64,000 bases of DNA, taken from NCBI GenBank assembly GCA_948099385.1, contig CANUEZ040000163.1, positions 6,006,001 through 6,070,000 of the forward strand. Direction: 5' to 3'. Below are positions 21,808-33,245 of the stretch, piece after piece (position 1 is the first letter of the stretch; every line of letters begins with the position of its first letter). This DNA comes from Fasciola hepatica. Its lineage: Eukaryota; Platyhelminthes; Trematoda; Plagiorchiida; Fasciolidae. Below the pieces are notes generated by a model. The model was given only the letters and a program-made list of their open reading frames with translations. It was not told where the DNA came from and did not search any database. The position numbers and the translations under genes are program-made.

Positions 21808-22800
21808 GACTTGGGCAGGGAAAAAGGCCATTTGTTGTCAAGGGCAACATGGAGTCTAACTGTCGCTCAAGATCAAGGGCTGTTCACCGTAGAGGCAGTC
21901 AGTAGGGTTAAGGACCTTGAGGTCACCATGGACAGCGACTTCAAATGGTCGGATTAGTGCAAAGCTGATGCGCATAAGGCTCGTGAGGAGCTCTTTAGAC
22001 TGCAATCAGCTTTGTCCTACCGGAAACCAGAGGTATTCCTACCTATTAATATGGCCATAGTACGACCTCACTTAGAAAGTAGCGTGCAGGCTTGGTTACC
22101 CTTCCACAAAAAGGACGCCGCCTGCCTCGAGAAAGCCCAACGGCTCGCCACACGAATGGTTGAAGGGCGGAGGGGTACGACTTACGAGCAGAGACTCTGT
22201 GACCTGAATCTTTTCTCGTTGGAAGGGAGGAGAAGTCAAGGAGATCCCATAGAAACGTTCAAGGTAATGAAGGGCTTGTCTGGCCTTAGACCAGATAGTT
22301 TATTTTAAGTGGCCGTAGACTCCAGAACAAGGAGACATGAAAAGAAGTTGATAAAAGCCCGAGCTAGGTTGATGGCTAGATCGCACTCCTTCAGCGACAG
22401 GGTTGTGAACAGTTGGAACGGTCTACCTGGTGGAACGGTAGATCTGCAGACCATCCAATCATTCAAAGGTGCCCTAGATCGCAAGTGGTGCGAGATATTT
22501 CCTCGTAGTGAGCCTTGAGTATACCAACCAAATGGTAGCACTGCGGTCCTTCTGGAGTATCCTTTAATGGACTTTTTCGCTCATTGCATACTGTCTCTGT
22601 GAAACATTACGGAGCGTATTGTCTCGCATTTGATGTGCTATGAGGTTTTCCGTTTCCCCATTATTAGCGGGGATCCGACGAAATACACTCGGCAGTGGTG
22701 GGTGCATACCTGGTGTGCATACCATCGAAGGAACTCTGGACGTTCGACTGGCCGTGGCCATTACCTGTCCCATGCAAGTTGAACTGAACTGAACAGAACT
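21808..22800 (+). pseudogene. LINE-C RT C-terminus and 3' end
   Basis: ORF2 end of the CR1-like LINE after the solo LTR: VKDLEVTMDSDFKWSD, ALSYRKPEVFLPINMAIVRP, LESSVQAWLPFHKKDAACLE, then LFSLEGRRSQGDPIETFKVM, VVNSWNGLPGGTVDLQTIQS and a final stop at 22516-22518. Internal stops occur at about 21957 and 22306. About 280 bases of 3' untranslated sequence follow, ending with a GAACT-type tail (TGAACTGAACTGAACAGAAC, about 22777-22796). It meets LINE-B tail to tail at about 22800. Confidence 0.87.
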
Positions 22801-24290
22801 AATTTGGGGTCTCGAGTGCCTTCTTTGTAATCTCAGGCTGTGCCCCCTTTGTGCCTCTCTCCGGGATCCGAGATAAAAGGTCTTCTCGAATTATACCTGA
22901 TAGTCCTTTCATTACCTTGAGGGCCTCTATCAACTCCCCGCGAACGCGCCTCCTTTTCATCGAGAACAGATCCAGAGCACGGAGACGTTCTGCGTAGCGG
23001 AAACACCTTGCCCAGTCTCCATTCTCGTGGGTATCCCCTGCACTTTATCTAGAGAGTCTACATCTTTCTGATAGTACGGTACCCAGGCTTGCACGCAGTA
23101 CTCCATGTGCGGCCTAACTATGGCTTGGTATATCCGAACGAAAATCTCCGGCTCTCTACACAACATATTGGATCTATCTCGAAAGAGTTCTCTCCTGGCC
23201 ATATTGGCCGCTGCGGTGAACTGCTTCGACGGCTTGAGGCCGTTGTCCATTATAACGCCCAAGTCTTTGGGACCACTTGCAACGAACCCACGCCATTCCC
23301 ATTAGCCCCTGTGTTTGTGATCAAGCAGTGACACTTGGTGAGGTTTAGTGGAAAGTCCCATTTGTATGACCAGTTTTGCACTGCTAACATGTCAAGTTCT
23401 GTATCTACTCCAGCTGCCTTCATATCATCGGCAAACCTAAAGGTTGGGTTCGTGAGTTCACGTGCTTGGTCGTTGATGAAGATGAAGAAAAGCAGAGTGC
23501 CGAGCACCGAGCCCCGTGACGCCCCTAATGTTACACCTCCCGTTTTGAGGCATGGCTACCTAACTTAACACCAAAAGTTCGCCTTGGTAAGAAACTATTT
23601 GTCCGTTGCCTTGGTTTTTTCAACAGTGCCCATAAACTGCAGTATGACGCCGAGAAATCTGTGGTTCATAGAGGCAAACGCCTTGCTGAAGTCCCAGCAA
23701 CAATTAGCAAGCGATTGTCCTTCGTCCAGGCGCTCGGTTGCTTCATCGAGCAACAGCAGGAGATTCGTCAGACAAGATCATCCTACCACAAACCCATGCT
23801 GAGCATTTGATGTGAGGTTGTGTCGAACCAAACGCCTAGAGATCTGTTTCCTGAGTATTCGCTTCAGGTACTTACACAGTACTGAAGTCAAGCTAACCGG
23901 CCGGAAACTTTCGGGCTTTTGCCGGGGTCCGCTTTTGTAAATTCCTACCACGTTGCCATTCCCAAGTCCCCCGGAACAATTCCCTCTCTCATACAGTAAG
24001 CTCGGGTATTGAAGATGCCTATGGTCCCTCTATTCTTTCCTCCCAATCGCTTTCTCGTCGATGTATGTTCGTCTCTTAGAGTTGGTCGTCCCAATGCCTC
24101 TTCCTTAGTTGCAACACACCCTCATACGTTTGTGGGAGCCGCTCTGGTTTGGTGCGGGCCGACGCAGCTAACCAACGCTCTAAGGCATATTTCTCTACTC
24201 CTACAGTATACAGCCACCGCTTTATGTACCACCATCTTTGCAGACTGATATATTTCCACGTTAATACTTTTTGACATACCTGTCATAAAG
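22800..24290 (-). pseudogene. LINE-B RT (CR1-like), left copy
   Basis: Minus-strand CR1-like ORF2. In the direction of translation: SDEDKTDMLL-like linker (in the IR2 right-arm copy), GIVPGDLGMAT, a stretch equivalent to AQHGFVVGRSCLTNLL with stops, LFFIFIND, the catalytic FRFADDMKAAGV at about 23430, MGVIMDNGLKPSKQFTAAAN, IYQAIVRPHMEYCVQAWVPY and RRVRGELIEALKVMKGLSG, ending near 22800. At least six stops or shifts. Compared with the right-arm copy (59400-59812) it lacks about 170 bases between IFNTRA and the next RT block, an internal deletion. Confidence 0.83.
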
Positions 24291-24299
24291 TGAATAATT

Positions 24300-25602
24300 C
24301 GACAAACCCTTTGACGAGATTTCTATCCATATACCTCTCATTCTGCAGCTCGTAAGTAACTCTTTCTACTCCGCTCGATACATTTCCCTCTTTGTGAAGA
24401 TCAACAAGGTAGTCCTTGAATATGTTCGAATTTCAACCAGTGGTAATTATTTCCTATACCACCTACGCATCTACTCCAGACCCACAGTCGACATCACTCA
24501 AAAAAGGTGAACTGTTTACTCGACAATGGGTCTCCCATTTGCCGGGCTTTATTACCGTTATAGTCCATTTCATTGTTCTACTATAGTCCCCTGTTTGTAC
24601 TTATTTTATCCGATTGTAAACTTTGACTTTTCATCTGCGCTTTCTCCTGCTGTATCTGATTACGTATCGCAACTACGAAGCAGACTTTGTTCGCCACTGA
24701 GTTATACGATCACCTGACGTTCAGATTTTATTTATACTGCCCCCTCTGCCGAATGTCTCACTTTGTTCTGAATCCGGTGTCCCACTCTCGTTTCCCGTAC
24801 CAAACTCATTGGTTCCGCAGCTGACGATCCACAGTTGCCGTGGGTTCTGCCCATCAAAACGGTCATCAGGTCATTTATCTACCCTCTACTACATTATCGC
24901 TTCTGCACGTTATCCGCCCCTGCAATCACCACAGGACACAATCCACGTTGACTTACCGCCATAACTCCATATCCTGGCCGCTACTTCGTGACACACATTT
25001 ATCAATGAAAATAAACCGCTGAACACTTACTGCCTAACCGCTGGCTACTTCTAGCATCAGAGCTCTTAAAATAGCTCCTTCTATCCATGGGGTTTGTTGG
25101 TCTCTTTCCTCGTGATTGACAACGTCGGCATCTCAACTTTAGACTCAACTATCGCATTAGTCGTTGATTCATGGGCTTTTATATCTAAAGATCCATTCTC
25201 GTACATGAGTTTTCCATCCATAAACTCTCTACACCCTACAACGTGCAAACGAGTCATTTAATTCCCTTCGATGGACTTTTTATTTCTTAGTTTGTTATAC
25301 CAAATATCCTTTGGTTCAGCTAGAATTTCTAATGTTGTGATTAGTTCCCGTAATATTCATGCACTTATTCCCCTTTTTTAAAACGACTCCAAACATTATT
25401 AGCCCGGTTAGCCATTCGACCCTGACCTTCACATTTGCCGGCCATTACTACCGTTTTAGTCCACTGTAACACTCTGTTTGATACTCTGCATACACGCGTT
25501 TTACCCTTTTGTAAATTCACATTCCAGCATCACTATAATCATCTGATCATGCATTCTAGCATGCTTCGGGCGCATCCGAAATATACAACTATTATTATTA
25601 TT
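24300..25602 (+). mobile_element. Non-coding (ATT)n-tailed element T1 (left copy)
   Basis: A stretch of about 1.3 kb without coding signal that splits LINE-B between its endonuclease linker (…NRAQAIRR, which resumes at 25603) and its RT start (GEIYQSAK, near 24255). Its 3' end reads TGATCATGCATTCTAGCATG, CTTCGGGCGCATCCGAAATA, then four ATT units. It contains two diverged copies of a module of about 115 bp (24521-24635 and 25417-25530), both with TTTGCCGG and TAGTCCA blocks. The left boundary is estimated from where LINE-B resumes. Confidence 0.6.
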
Positions 25603-26410
25603 ACTCTTCGGATCGCTTGAGCTCTGTTCTTAGCCATCTTATAGCTGTTCCGTGCCACCCGAGTTTTAGGCAGCTTTTACGCCGCCCACCGTTGTTTACG
25701 AATGACTATAGCCTTGCGGACTTTTGACTTCCACCACTATGTTGATTTCTACTGCCAACAAACCTCAGAGATGCAAACCCCTCTGCAAGTTCGAGTAGCT
25801 CCTTCTTGATGGCCTCCAAACGTCTCTCTACGGAGGCGCTTGTGTGACTCGGTGTCCACTGAACTTCCCACGCTGCCTTCTTTAGTTCGCCCATATTGAT
25901 TCCCCCACAGTGCTGACGTACCACCATCTCTTTCGGCGCCTTGCAAAGTCTTAGTGAGATCCTCAGGACTACATGATCACTTTTACCCACTGTCTCTTCC
26001 CACTTAATTTCTTCATCGTTCTGATGGTGCAGCGTCATGATTAAATCAAGGAGAGACGGATGCTGTCCACCTCTCTGTCTAGTAACCCGCGTCACATGCC
26101 GCGTAAGGGCATGTAACCGGACCCGGTGCAGAAAGTTATCTCCCGTTGATCCCCTTGCCGCCATCCGGCTTTACCAGTTAATTTCCTGTTGGTTTTGATT
26201 TCCTAATAAGATGAACAGTTTTGTCTGTGCCAGCACTGCCTTTGGCATCTGCAAAAGCTCAACTTCTTCCTCATCTGTTGCTAGCGGTGCCCTATAGATA
26301 CAGGTAATGCATACTGTTCCCACCCCGATCCTGATGAAGTCTGGAACTATTACACAGGTTAGGGTCTTTGAACCAAATTGTCTGGGTTATCGAGGAAATC
26401 TCTAATCGTC
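25603..26410 (-). pseudogene. LINE-B endonuclease (left copy)
   Basis: CR1-like apurinic-type endonuclease on the minus strand. From 26410 downward: IWFKDPNLCN, an IYRAP block (reading ITCIYRAPLATDEEE), then HALTRHVTRVTRQRGGQHPS, SLLDLIM, VGKSDHVVLRISLRL (the SDH catalytic motif), GGINMGELKKAAWEVQWTPS and the linker QKSARL. The central open frame is 25706-26164. The GDFN motif is altered (LLGNQNQQEINW in the right copy). It is interrupted on its 3' side by element T1, after which RT continues at 24290. Confidence 0.82.
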
Positions 26411-26593
26411 TTTTGGATTCACCGGGTTGAAACGAGAGTGAATGGAAGCGGAGGAGGGCGGAAGGCGGCAGCATAAGCAAATTATGCATAGCCTCGTGCA
26501 GAGTCGCACTATAGACAGTGCCCTAAGCGGGATGGGAATGCAACCTCCATAAACGCATAGGGTAATATAAATGAAATAAAACACATATTTCAC

Positions 26594-28694
26594 TTTTTGG
26601 ACAGGGAATTACTGGGAGAGACTCAGGTAAAAGTCTAATATTTTCCTGAAGATGAATTCAATGTGCGGGAGAACAATGTCTTCCGGAAAGGCGTTCCGCA
26701 GAGTCGTAATCCTGTTGCCTAAAAAGGTAATTTGTGGGGAACGGCATGGTCTCAGTTCTAAAACCTTTCAGCTGTGACCATGGAAAGAAGGGGCTGGGAA
26801 GACGGAGAAGAAAAAATCGCTTTGACTTGATTCAAAAACGTGGAACAACTAAACAGATCACTTTTTACACGTTCTTAGTCAAGAGGAAACAGGTTGATGA
26901 GTGAGAGGCCGGCGAGATAAGGAAGGTGGGGAAGACCTCATACTGATTTGGTTGAGGCCCTCTGAACCCTTTCTGGGATGTTGCGATTTCGGACAAGACC
27001 AGAGTGCGCTACCTGACTACCGTACTCCAGCAGAGAACGAATATACATTCCGAAAATTGTGGGGAAATCATCGCCAGAAATGCTCGGAAGGGACCTTCAA
27101 ATCGCATGTGTGACTCGAAAGTCAGACTTGACCTCAATCCGGTTATGACGGTAGAAGGACAAGTCGCAATCTAATCAGAAACCGAGCACCATTTCAGGCC
27201 AATCCTATGCCTCGCTTATGAAGAAAGTGAGACCAGTCTCTTGGCCGAAAAGCATGTTCACGCTTCTGTCATCAATAGCTGGAATTTTCCAATACTCGTA
27301 CCAGCGTTATTTTCATCAACTGCAACTTGCGCCTTTTCAACGCTAGAACTCCGGGGCGCTACATCGTCTGTACACATTGCAATGTTCACAAGAAGGGCCA
27401 CCGGAAGATCGTTTATTTGAATCAGGCGAAGAAGAAGACCTAAGGCCGACCCTTGTGGGACCTCAGTTGTTACTAGGGCGGGTTGCTACAAAACACTCCC
27501 AACCTTAACTGCAAAGGGGCATTCGGAAAGCAAGTTGCCTAAGACGTCTAACATGGAGCCTGCTATCCCTTATATTAGCGGCTTATGATGAATGTAGGTA
27601 TGGGAGACCCTGTCGAAGGCCTTAGTAAAATCAATGAATACAGCGTGTGAGACCTGGCCATGGTCGTCCGCTTTTGTCGGACTATCCATAACAGTAAGCA
27701 TATTGTTGATGCATGATCCGCAAGAAAGGACCCGGCGTTGAGATGAGGAGAGGATCCTATTTATATTCGGATGGGAGAGAATCGCACCCCTAGTAATTCG
27801 TTCGAAAATTTTGCTGGTGAAGCTAGTTGAACCCATGGGTCCGAAACACGAAGCAAGATATCTACTACCCTTCTTATAAATGGGTGCGATAACTGTTTTT
27901 TCCTGCTGCTGGGAAAAACTCCATCATAAGTGCATCGCCGAAAAAGAGGTGCATAAGAAGCAGCCAGTTTTTCCGACTTTTCATTGAGAACGCCGGGACG
28001 GAGCGAGTCGGAATCCATGGAGCAATATAGATTCAGCCGACGGAAACCTTGTACAAAGGGAATAGTGATATGGCCAGGGGTAGTGAATGAGAACACTAGC
28101 AATAGGCCAGGTTGCGCTGGTCAAGTAGCGTATGTTGTTTTGTTGAGTCTCATGTGGCATTTCTCTTTCCGTGTTGGGCTTTCGAGGCAAGGGTTGGCCG
28201 CGATTCGTGTTTACTTTGCTTCATCAGAAGGAGGAGGGCACCACCGAGTTTAAACCGCCCGTTATTTAACTAGAAACCCTCTCATGGTGATTAAGATGGC
28301 TTCTACATCAAGACAGTCGTGTGTTATGAAGTGCTCGGTAAGCCTCAACAAAGTATATGCAGCAATATCTGGACTTCGTGTGGGTAAAACCTCGTAGCCA
28401 GGTTGCATTCATAACGGCCAGCCTTGGGCTTGGTTGTAGACGGGCAAAGAAGAGGATAAGCCGTCTGCGCGATATATCACAGCCAAGCAGCGCGATAACC
28501 GGGTGGTTCTGAAATTCAAACGAGGAGAGTTGCAGTCTGGGGGTTAGAGTGAGCAATATAGCATAGAGATACAGAGGTTGCAGACGAAGCAGTATGGTCT
28601 TAGTGACACAAGAAGACATAGATATTTTAATTCTGCCTTATTGTGGACTAACTGCGCGCGCACTAATAAGACTAGTGGTTGGTTACCACTTCGG
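26594..28694 (-). pseudogene. LINE-A endonuclease-RT (CR1-like), left copy
   Basis: Second CR1-like LINE in the IR2 arm. In the direction of translation: an endonuclease start (AELKYLCLLVS) near 28650, then FTHTKSRYCCIY. The RT follows: SLRPGVLNEKSEKLAASYAP, MGSTSFTSKIFERITRGAIL, SCGSCINNMLTVMDS, FIDFTKAFDRVSHT (first metal-binding Asp; 27600-27650) and GSALGLLLRL. The second catalytic box is CTDDVAP, degraded from the usual F/Y-ADD. The C-terminus reads TIFRMYIRSLLEYGSQVAHS and ends FPEDIVLPHIEF. Many frameshifts. The mirror copy is at 54960-57060. Confidence 0.8.
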
Positions 28695-31600
28695 AATTGT
28701 ACCGGTAAATCTTATAGCTCGGAGTTATTAAACCCGAGGAGGAGCATTGAGGCTATTTTATCTGGAGGCTACGTGAGAAGGCAGCTGGTAAACATCACGA
28801 ACCTAAACGGCAGGTTTCTTTAGTAGGTCCAGAGAATATATGACATCCTAACTTGCGGTATTTGCAGGTCTAATGCTGCGGGCTGGTGCTACGTCCTGAC
28901 ATAGGGAAGGTTGCTTTTGGGTAGGGCCGTTAACTGGAGGGTTGGTTGGACGCCAGAACACAGGAAACGCAGCTCTCTTACAGAAAGGGGGAAAGTTAGA
29001 TAAGCATGAGCGAAAAACGGACGGTTTTCACGTAGTTCTTATAAATAAGTTCATATATACATTCGTATCCACATGTACATATTGAGTATTCTGATGAGAC
29101 TTGTTTGTCATCTGATGTATCGACTTTTTGTCCAGGACAGTAGTGTGAGAGTCAGAGCCAAGGCGGTTTTGTTACTGACTTCAACATACATACCAGGCTC
29201 GTTTGGGAGGGTAAGGTTGGCTGAAACTTGGAGCGGAGGGTAGATAGGCATACCTGCAGAGTCCAGTTCGCTATAACTCCAGTCAGCCCCATGAGTAAAA
29301 GCAAAATGCACGCCAAGTGGAAAAGGGAGGTGTGGGGTTTCCCCTTCCGCAGGGTCAGGTCTGAGCTGATGGGAGGCAGACACATTACTGGAGGTTGAGC
29401 ATTTCCTTCACAGCCCAAAATTTGTGGTATTTGGAGATCCAATCGATCCAACTAGGTCTTTATTGTCTTCTACTTCTTTTTCGGTTTTCTTCGTTTCCGA
29501 CCAGAGGGGTCGTTGAGTTCATATAGGATTTTTCCACAGCCCCTCAACCAGACCGTAATTCTCCGCGTACTTGCCAGTTTTTCGCAACAGCCTGGAGTGG
29601 ACTGTTTCCCCCAAGTCCGGACAAAGATATGGTGTGGGTGCCAATTGCATCAGCTGTTTCGATCGCATGAGCCAAAAAATACAGAGAGGCGCCAAGCTAA
29701 CGCACGAAGTAGGACAAGAAGGGTTGTAATGCACGTGCCTGTTTCTATGTACCAGTCTCGTACAGCACCTGACCTTGCCTAAAACCACCAGAATCTATTT
29801 TGGTGCGATGGGGTTGGCTGCAAAACTGGGAGACGTTATGTCACACATGAAGAGAGGATGGCAGTCTAAGCTAGATTGTAGGTTTAGAAATCATGACGAC
29901 ACAGACTAGCAATGGCGTAAGAAGATGTGGGACGATGAAACTTGGGCAAACCGGTAGGTGTTAGAAGGTGGGCGTATGGGATGAGGTATTTTCGAACGGG
30001 ATAACTCAGGAAAGCTAACTACGGCCGGACAAGGAAGCTGAAGTGGTGGAAGCCAGAAATAAGTATAGGGAGGGGTGGAAGAATCAAGAAGTAAGTCAGT
30101 GAACGGCGGAACCTAGTGCCCCTGGATCCAGCAGCAAGGATTTATCCGATGCTAGGGGGAAAAGTCAGGGCCAAAAGCCATAGGTGTGAAGACCGACTTT
30201 TGAATTAGGTAAAGCTGGGCCAGGTGACGGTAGATGAACGTGGATGTTGTTTGGAGTTACGAGAACCGGCAGGTTACTAACTAGTTATAGCTAACGAGTG
30301 CAACAGAGTGTATTCTTCTGCATTATAGACTGTTTGCAGTATATGTGAGAAAAAAAACATGTGACCCATGTCTCCGGGTTGCGGTGTGGCTGCGGATCGA
30401 CTGGTTTGGTTGACCTATTCCCAACGCGGCTTGTGACATGCGGTCCACGTTACGGCCGGGGCTTGGAAGCCGTGGTCAGCGACTTAAAGAAGCTCCGCCT
30501 TCTCCGACGGCCAGATGTCTGACTGTGATAAAACCATAAAAGATAGTAAAAACGTCTAAAAAATTGTGGATCATTCTTAAAACGCCACGAGCTAGATGCC
30601 AATGGCTGTGTATAGTGCCGCCTCCCTACCTGAAGCAGGCCCTAGTGCCGCCTATCACGAGCACTCAATGTAGGTCGTATAGTTCGCCTCCTTGACGAAA
30701 ATTCGGCCAAATCTCATTCCCATCTCCCACCGTTCCACAAATTAGTCCTCACATCGGTGTTGTCTTGCCTTGCAATACCACAAAGAAGACAAAGATATCA
30801 CGGCACCCTTGCAATCACTACTACATCGGATTTCCTTGCCCCCACTCGAATGTAATCTCAGTGCGCCAGCACCATCGAGTAGGGGCATAGACGAACTTAT
30901 GTCTACTCTATTTCCTCTAAAGCATCACCACCGGCACCCCAATAGTTTTTTCTACCTTTGGACCCCCCAGAAAATATTCAGGATGGGATAACCACTGTAC
31001 CAGAAGAGATAGTAACAAGTATGGAGCTATGGTAGAAGTGTACCGGCCCCAATTACTCACATTCTGTTATTCCAAGCCTATCTTATGGACTCGGTGCCAT
31101 ACTGCTTTCTGCGTGAGTGAACGGCATTGGGGGTTGCCATTCCTAATTCTCCTTAACCGTGAAGACAGGTTTTTATTAGTATCCGAGCACCGCCGCGCCA
31201 GAGTGCAGACAATAAGTCCTTTGGGATGTATACACAGTCGCCTAACCAGTGTATGCAAATTTGCTAGCCTGTAGCAGTATAGCGTAATCCACTGCGAGCC
31301 TACTTACCCAGAAGGCCGGGTAGGTACAACCGACTGCTTCAGCGAAGATTCATCCATGCCCCATTCACATAAACCTAACCAGTTCATTATTTTTTTTATC
31401 ATATACTACCATAACCCACAGCTTGAACCAGGTCCAGACTGCAATCCCCCTTTATTTCAGGTTCTTTGTCTCCAACCATCTCAGTCACCAAACTGGATAA
31501 CCAAAAAAGCCAATTTGACTCGTACCGACAGAGACCCAAATGGAACTGGGACCGAAATCAAGCCACCCGACAGGAAATACTCCCAAGTGCTTATCAGATC

Positions 31601-31894
31601 GTTCAGCGTTTTCTAAAGTAAAGCCGGTCCTGCCAATATCACCACTGCAGCCAACTCAAATATTAGTTCACACGCATCTTGCTAATATACCGGTCAACCC
31701 CAGTCATCAGATTTTCCGTCATATTTCGCCGCACTCGACTGATTGTCCGACACATACTTTACCCCACCAGACAAAACACGCTCATAGGATGTTGTAAATT
31801 ACCATAAGTGACGCTGACCAACACTTAGGCCAAATGCGCCAATATATATGTCAGTAAAATAGTATGATAAAGCTCTAGTCAACGCGGAGATTTT
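28695..31894. other. IR2 left arm, unassigned part
   Basis: No family recognised. Overlapping minus-strand open frames at 29108-29451 (91 and 99 codons) may be the 5' part of LINE-A but show no motif. Plus-strand frames at 30770-30991, 31029-31274 and 31356-31797 have no recognised product. 31366-31502 is a 137 bp segment missing from the right arm. The segment is duplicated at 51897-54959. Confidence 0.45.
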
Positions 31895-32145
31895 CCACGG
31901 TCAAAACCTTTAACAACGAGGACCATAGTTAAACAAATGTCAGTGTCATGTACCACCGTCACGGCAGTCCGAGTTCGAATCAAAATTATGCCACTTCACG
32001 TGAGCAAAATATAGGCAGATCTTAAAGTGTAATGATTGATGCATGTTGTACTTGTTCCAGGGTCAATAAAATAAAGAGCATACTTTAAAAATACAAGTTT
32101 ATGACAACGGCTATGGAGGATTTCCACGCATGTACTTTGTAGACG
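31895..32145. other. Unassigned spacer sequence
   Basis: Sequence just inside IR2. No gene, repeat or structural feature recognised. Confidence 0.45.
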
Positions 32146-32232
32146 GGTGCTGTCCACCTCTGTGTCTAGTAACCCGCGTCACTTGCCGCGTAAATGCATG
32201 TAACTGAACCCGGTGCTGAAACTGATCCTCTT
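32146..32232 (-). pseudogene. LINE-B endonuclease fragment
   Basis: About 85 bases closely similar to 26055-26140 in LINE-B: the segment around GGATCA...CACCGGGTTCAGTTACATGC and GACGCGGGTTACTAGACACA, which encodes part of the HALTRHVTRVTRQRGG region. It is a small isolated LINE fragment directly joined to the coding-like segment at 32228-32480. Confidence 0.7.
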
Positions 32233-32480
32233 GGTATGGTCACAGGTCCTGCGGCTTGGAGCATTTGATAAGTCCAGGTTCCTGCCTCAATGAGCTTCAC
32301 GTAAACTTCGTTGCTCTGAGACCATGAATATCCCAGAGTTTTCGTGCGATTGGGTAATTGATTCTCCTACAGCAATATAGTAAATATCGGTTCCGCTGTC
32401 ATCGGCATTGACAGTCGTGTGACCTGCATAGATGATCGTAATCCCTAATGCATGTCCCCCAGCAGCTGGCCCCTCTTATA
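32228..32480 (-). pseudogene. Unrecognised coding-like segment, possible displaced exon
   Basis: The only stretch here that reads like protein but does not resemble a mobile element. On the minus strand one frame reads GGHALGITIIYAGHTTVNAD, continuing DSGTDIYYIAVGESITQSHE. After a one-base shift it continues LGYSWSQSNEVYVKLIEAGT and WTYQMLQAAGPVTIPRG. It is preceded by a pyrimidine-containing stretch with AG dinucleotides, compatible with an intron acceptor. Composition suggests a beta-rich extracellular domain, but I do not recognise the family. It may be a captured host exon, an unfamiliar element or chance. Confidence 0.35.
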
Positions 32481-32869
32481 TTGTGCGGCTGAGTGAACCG
32501 GCTACTTGTCAGTGGTAAAAAACAAGGTAGACGGGGAAGGGAGAGCGTAAATAGTGAAACTGGGAAAATTTTTCAAGAGATAAACACCGGGTAAACAATG
32601 AACAGAAACTGACTGAAAATGGGTGGAAACACGCGGCAAAGGCTGAACTGAGAAGAACGTTTCATTGGGGATGATGGCAAACGCAGTCAGGAAAGGTTTC
32701 TGACCAACAACCGTCTAGGCGAGCCCTGGACACTGCCACAGTTTCAGTGACCACCATATCATTAGGAGCGGTTCCCAAAGGCCTACCGTACAGCATGCGA
32801 AGGACTGTGTCATGAAACCACGATAGGCTCATGGTTCGGCCAGCTCCGGCTCAAGCCCTTTGGGACCCG
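32481..32869. other. Unassigned flank of element A1
   Basis: A minus-strand stretch near 32720-32830 reads FHDTVLRMLYGRPLGTAPND without a stop but matches nothing I recognise. It is not the gypsy integrase continuation expected if A1 were one clean insertion. Confidence 0.35.
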
Positions 32870-33245
32870 TGTAACGCGTGTTTGAACAATGCGTAGCCAA
32901 ATTCATAACTGATCCTGCAATCAAAAGGCGATTATCCGTGATATTCTACGATACTAGATTATTGAATGAACAATGACATCAAAAAGATACAAACCTCAAT
33001 AATGAGATCACGAGGACTCAACAAACGGGAACAGAATTGTGGCTTGCGAGTAAGGAGCACGTGCGTCACGCAGGTCCAGAACAAGAATATGACAAAGTAG
33101 CGCTCTGGGCGCGAACGAACAACAATCGGTCCATAAAAACCAACAGTTCATAAAGACACGTCAATAGTGTAAGCAAGTGAGTGATGTTAAGAAAAACACT
33201 GAATAGCAAAAGTTTTAGGGAGATTTTCCACGACCGGTAGTCACA
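32870..33245 (-). repeat. Family A LTR, 3' LTR of element A1
   Basis: 376 bp, TGTAAC...GTAGTCACA on the plus strand. It is similar to the A2 LTRs and most similar to the A3 LTR pieces. It differs greatly from the LTR at the other end of A1 (38994-39366). Confidence 0.85.

Larger units (their letters stand above)
23997..31894 (+). repeat. IR2 left arm
   Basis: Reverse-complement partner of 51897-59690. Positions pair to a sum of 83654-83655 over most of the arm and 83791 beyond a 137 bp length difference at about 31366-31502. Arms are about 7.9 and 7.8 kb and the spacer is about 20 kb. Unlike IR1, scattered single-base differences are visible (roughly one per hundred bases where compared), so this is a real and older duplication. 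The outer edge falls inside LINE-B RT, where each copy has a different lesion. The inner edge is at GCGGAGATTTT, 31894. Confidence 0.9.
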
